64,000 nt of DNA from Plectrocnemia conspersa (Eukaryota > Arthropoda > Insecta > Trichoptera > Polycentropodidae), in assembly GCA_009617715.1 (NCBI GenBank), contig VTFK01000459.1, positions 143,173 through 207,172 of the forward strand, written 5' to 3'. The notes beneath the pieces are model-generated. The model did not search any database. It saw only the letters and a program-made list of their open reading frames with translations, and was not told the origin of the DNA. The position numbers and the translations under genes were made by a program. Below, one piece after another: positions 59,900-64,000 of this stretch. Every line of letters starts with the position of its first letter. Within the stretch, counting starts at the first letter, position 1.

Positions 59900-61700
59900 A
59901 AGGACCTATTAGAATAAATCTATTCTTTAATAAAATCCGCTTAAAATTAACCAAAATATGTTATTTTTAATGCAAATAATTTTATTTATATAAATTAACA
60001 TTATGACTGGTAGCTTAATTATATTATTTATAAAATTAGTGGGGTTTATTAATTTATTTCTGAGCTTTGTACCACATTTATATTTGTCTTAATATATAAT
60101 ATTTTTTAAAATAAACAAGAAATATTTTAGACGTTTATATTCTAATATTATTTTTCTATTTTGTCGTTTATATAGTGAAATTATATTTTATTGATTTATT
60201 AAAATTATATTATTTATTACTATATTTGCTCATAATCATTAAAAAATGCATTTTTTTATATTTTTTATGGTAAAATTGTATTTATTGCATCATTAAAATT
60301 ATATTATTTATGATGGTACATACATACAACACCTTTACGAATTTATGACCAAATAAAAAAATGCAGATTTTTAAGCTTTTATTCTATATTTTGCCTAAAT
60401 TTGACAATATAATCAAATCAAAAAAAAATGTTTAAGATGCTTACATATAATTTTGTAATTTTAGTAATAAAATTACTTTAATTTAATTCATTTATTTAAT
60501 AATAAATAATATTATTTAATATATTACTTATATAAAGAGCCTTATAATTTAATGACATATTAAAAAAAAAATCTCTTTTTTAATAATAACCATATAACAT
60601 AATTAAATGCAATTATTTTATTGATTTTATAATTTTATTCTGTATTTTGCCTGAATTTCAATATATAATTATTTTATTAAAAATGTTTAAGATGCTTACA
60701 ATATAATTTTATGAATTTATTTATAAAATTATTTTAATTTATTTTATTGACTTAATAATAAATAATATTATTTATTATATTATATTACATATTTAAAGAG
60801 CCTTATAATTTATAGATATATTAATTTTTTTTTAAAAATAATATCCACATAACATCATTAAATTCAATTAATTTTACTTAGATATATAAATATTATGTAG
60901 TAGACAATATATATTTCAAATCAAAATCGAACATTTTTTTTAGACAATTTCGATAAATAGTTATTTCTTATATTTATTTTTGAGCTCTTCTACAATGGTC
61001 ATATTTTGGTTAAATTCTAATTGTCTGATTCTAAATGTTTTTTATTCGGTAAATATTTATTTTTATTTTGTAGATTTTAAAGTAAAATTGTGTGGTATTA
61101 CTGCTTTATAAAACATATAATTTATCATACTACATAGATGAAAAGATTTTACATATTATATTATATATAATCATATCATCTATAAATAAATGATTTTTTT
61201 AATAATTTTGTAGTAAATTACTTTATTGTAGTTTATTGATTTAGTCCTAATATTTTATGAACTATCTATCATAAAAAATATAATTCCAGATATATCTGCA
61301 ATAAAATAGGTAAAATATTTTAAATACAAATAATTTTATTTAGATAAATAAACATTTGGCCAGCTAGACAAGTTATATTTTCAAGCAACATCGTAAATTA
61401 GAAACAACTTAGACATTTTTTTCATCACAGACTGAGCTTTTCTACAAAGTTTATATTTTGGTTCAATTCTAAAATTTTATTAAATAATTAAGAAATGTAT
61501 TTTATAGCGAGATAAACAAACAATATTCTTAGAAGGCTATTTATATATTTAATCAACATCGTTGAATTAACACAATTAAGACAATTTCAGCATGTATCTG
61601 TCCAGTATGTAAAAACATACATTATATTGTATTAAATGTATAAAATGTTTCGAGCATGAAAAAAATTAAACATTTTTTTTGTATTATTTAACTGTATACA
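59900..61700 (+). repeat. Decayed nested tandem repeats (about 255 and 450 bp periods)
   Basis: TATTTTGCCTAAATTTGACA (about 60388) and ATGTTTAAGATGCTTACA (60429) recur as TATTTTGCCTGAATTTCAAT (about 60642) and ATGTTTAAGATGCTTACA (60683). The words around GAGCCTTATAATTTA recur at 60537 and 60798. Separately, TGAGCTCTTCTACAATGGTC (60981) recurs as TGAGCTTTTCTACAAAGTTT (61432), with a weaker TGAGCTTTGTACCACATTTA at about 60061. The array is old and A+T-rich, without ORFs. Confidence 0.65.
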
Positions 61701-63875
61701 GTGGTATATTTATTTATAAATAAAAATAATATATTACTTATTCTACTTATATAATATTATATATGTATATAGATGTCACTAGTAGCCAAAGCTCAACTTT
61801 TTTCGAAAGCTTTTCTACTAACCGCTAGGTGTATTATTAAAATTGTAAATGTACATTTATTTAATATTTATTATAAATAAAAAATATATATAATAATAAT
61901 AATAGCAATATTTCAACATTAATAAATAATCAAACTATTACTTTTAATGTTAAAATATATATATAGTTACATTATCGAACAACAGATGGTATAAAACACC
62001 AACATTGATCAAATTACGAAAATAATATATACGCAAACATATATAGATATGATAATATTTTTTTTATTTATATGTAGATCATAAAGTAAACCCTAAAATA
62101 TTACATAGCATCATTAATTCTACCAAAAATATATATTCCTCAAATGAGATTCGTATAAGAATCAATAAAAAAATCTAACTAGAATTTATATTGGTAAACT
62201 AGAATAACTTATTTATTTTTAAATGCTTACAAATTTATTTAAACAATGTTCTTAAAAGACAGAATGTTTGATAAGATAAATTAAAGCAATATTTTTCATT
62301 CAACTGCTTTGATAATAATATTATTAATTTCATAAATATTATTATTATCAAAGCATGTGTTTTAAAAAATATGTAATACAATATATTTAGAACAAGAAAT
62401 ATGCAAGAAAAAACCATTGACATATATTATTATTATTTATAAATACATAATTTGTTTACTTCATCTTTAATCATAAAATTTGCATTTTACTACTAGCATT
62501 CAATATAATTTAGTCATTAAGTAATTATGAGGCAAAATATAGCATCGCATGAATTGCTCAAATGATCATATTATTTTTCGTATTGTCCTTATTAACTAAA
62601 TTATTATATTCCGTATTCAAAACAACATGGTTTAAGTGGTACATATACATTTTTACAATTCCATGTAGTATGAAAAAGGTTTAAACATACAAAAACACTT
62701 ACTTATCTGTTAAAATCTTACATCGAACCGTGTCCGCAAAAATTAATTAAACCAAACAAACCGCCGTGTTTAAAATTCACGTCACAGTATTGAAATTAAT
62801 TAAAATAATTAAATAATATTAGCGTTTTATGAATATTATAGAATAACATACAGGATGTGCTCAAGTGTAAATTATTTTATAATTAAATATACAAACATAT
62901 GTACATACATATACACATATGATAAACGAAAATAAGTAAACATTCTAATAGAAGATATAATATCTTGCGTAGTAGATTGCTTAATATTTATTTTATATAA
63001 ATCTACAACTGTAACAAAAAATATTTTAATAATAATAATAATCAAAGGTTTTTAACTAATAGTAAAACAACTTTTTTAATGTGTCTATATTTATAAGCGT
63101 CTATGTGAGTATAAGTTTTGATAGTTTTTTTATGCACAGACATGAAGAAATTATCATATTTATTAACTTTGATAAAAACACGTTTCTCATTTATATTAGA
63201 TTTTACCCCAATTTTAAAACACTAATAACTTAAACATACCGTAAAGATGAAACCACCAATCACATTCTGATTCGTATACAATTTTTGTGAAAGAAGCGAG
63301 TTTGCCACAACCACAATTAAATTTAAGGTAAAAATAAGTACATATGATTTTTACTTTTAGTTAATATAAAAGAAAATAAATAGTATTAGACGAGTGGAAT
63401 TTTGACTAAGTTAAAAATATGAAGTTAAAATCAGTTATATGTGATTGCGAATTTTATGTTTATTGAGGAATAAATTTAATGATATATTATTATTTTTGGG
63501 ATTAAAACAATTCTTAGATATAGACAGAAAGCTAACTTATACAACACATATTTATTATTGTAGTATATATCTGTGTTTTTATTGCTGTCGTAAAAATAAA
63601 AAAAAAATATTCAATAAATTTATCTGTGAAAGTAAGGAAATATTGCAACACCAAATATGATTATTATTATTAGTTTCATTATTAAAATCATTATTCTCTT
63701 AATCTAAAAAAAAGAATTTATTATTATCATTATTAGTCTTAAATATTCCAAACATCATAGATCTTCAGTGTATTCTTAAAATATTATTGACTATTGAAAC
63801 CCAATTTTTTACTAAAAAAATACATCCTGTATAATTAAAAAAAAAGTATTCCAAATATTTTACCAACACACACAT
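61701..63875. other. A+T desert
   Basis: No gene. Short hydrophobic frames (62235-62423, 63445-63660) follow from A+T content. Confidence 0.55.
62305..62355. repeat. Short hairpin
   Basis: TGCTTTGATAATAAT (62305-62319) is perfectly complementary to 62341-62355. The stem continues imperfectly toward a small loop. Confidence 0.75.
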
Positions 63876-64000
63876 GGAAGCTTACTCATTTCTTATAAGG
63901 GGCCAGCGCGATTCGTGTAGGGATTATACAGGAAGTATATTTAATGCGAAAGAGGGGTAAGTGTAATGCGAGGCCGAGGGTGGCGATTCCGGGCTGCCGG
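63876..64000. promoter_or_regulatory. GC-rich edge of the window with a donor-like GTAAGTG
   Basis: Composition rises sharply from about 63890. AAGAGGGGTAAGTGTAATGC (about 63950) contains a GTAAGTG donor-like site, followed by GAGGCCGAGGGTGGCG. It is cut by the window end, so no gene can be assigned. Confidence 0.2.

Noticed and set aside
1..64000. Bacterial or phage defence system, operon or horizontally acquired gene cluster
   Set aside because: There are no long ORFs, ribosome-binding-site-spaced genes or bacterial motifs anywhere in the window.

Overview
This window looks like nuclear DNA from an arthropod, most likely an insect. The background is very A+T-rich (roughly three quarters A+T by eye) and has no long open reading frames, operon structure or bacterial signals. 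The decayed mobile elements are of insect type: mariner transposase fragments, 5'-truncated non-LTR retrotransposon ends, tRNA-derived SINEs and small inverted-repeat elements. I cannot name the species or genus. No complete protein-coding gene is visible, so the window is intergenic or lies inside very large introns.

Layout. 1-5 kb: a short CpG-rich segment, a three-unit 153-156 bp tandem repeat (1726-2190), and a strong inverted repeat (4843-5032). 7-17 kb: the densest mobile-element zone. It holds two SINEs, four non-LTR 3' ends that still encode the ORF2 C-terminus (7.9, 11.7, 12.0 and 13.6 kb), two copies of the same family's 3' tail (14.4 and 16.3 kb), a perfect 31-bp-arm hairpin inside a dispersed repeat (15.95 kb), and a mariner transposase pseudogene (16.8-17.2 kb). 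18-24.7 kb: a weak first-exon candidate, two SINEs, a possible coding exon on the minus strand (23.5-23.8 kb) and a C-rich island. 25.8-34.2 kb: five SINEs in both orientations, a MITE with about 45-bp terminal inverted repeats (30.6 kb), and two GC-rich islands. 35-41 kb: a 46-bp palindrome, a G-rich island, a retrotransposon with recognisable reverse-transcriptase motifs (36.4-37.2 kb), and a C-tract island. 41.5-53 kb: an A+T desert with two blocks of decayed tandem repeats. 53-58.5 kb: a second mariner fragment next to a second MITE copy, a CpG/ETS-motif island (54.15-54.6 kb), three copies of a dispersed repeat, and another GC-rich island. 58.5-64 kb: a desert with a decayed 255-450 bp tandem array, ending in a GC-rich edge.

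How the parts relate. The best biological signal is a retrotransposon partnership. The non-LTR copies end in a stem-loop with arms close to CCATCGTGAC / GTCACGATGG around a loop containing GCATTGGGGCAAC. Several tRNA-like SINEs end in nearly the same GCATTGGG(G)C(T)AAC block. That is the pattern expected if the LINE's reverse transcriptase recognises a shared tail. The GC-rich islands carry repeated ATGGC-type (YY1/Pho- or CTCF-like) motifs, ETS-like CCGGAA motifs, GAGA runs and G4/i-motif tracts. They are the best candidates for regulatory DNA or untranslated exons, but this is inference. I found no evidence of a new multi-gene system.
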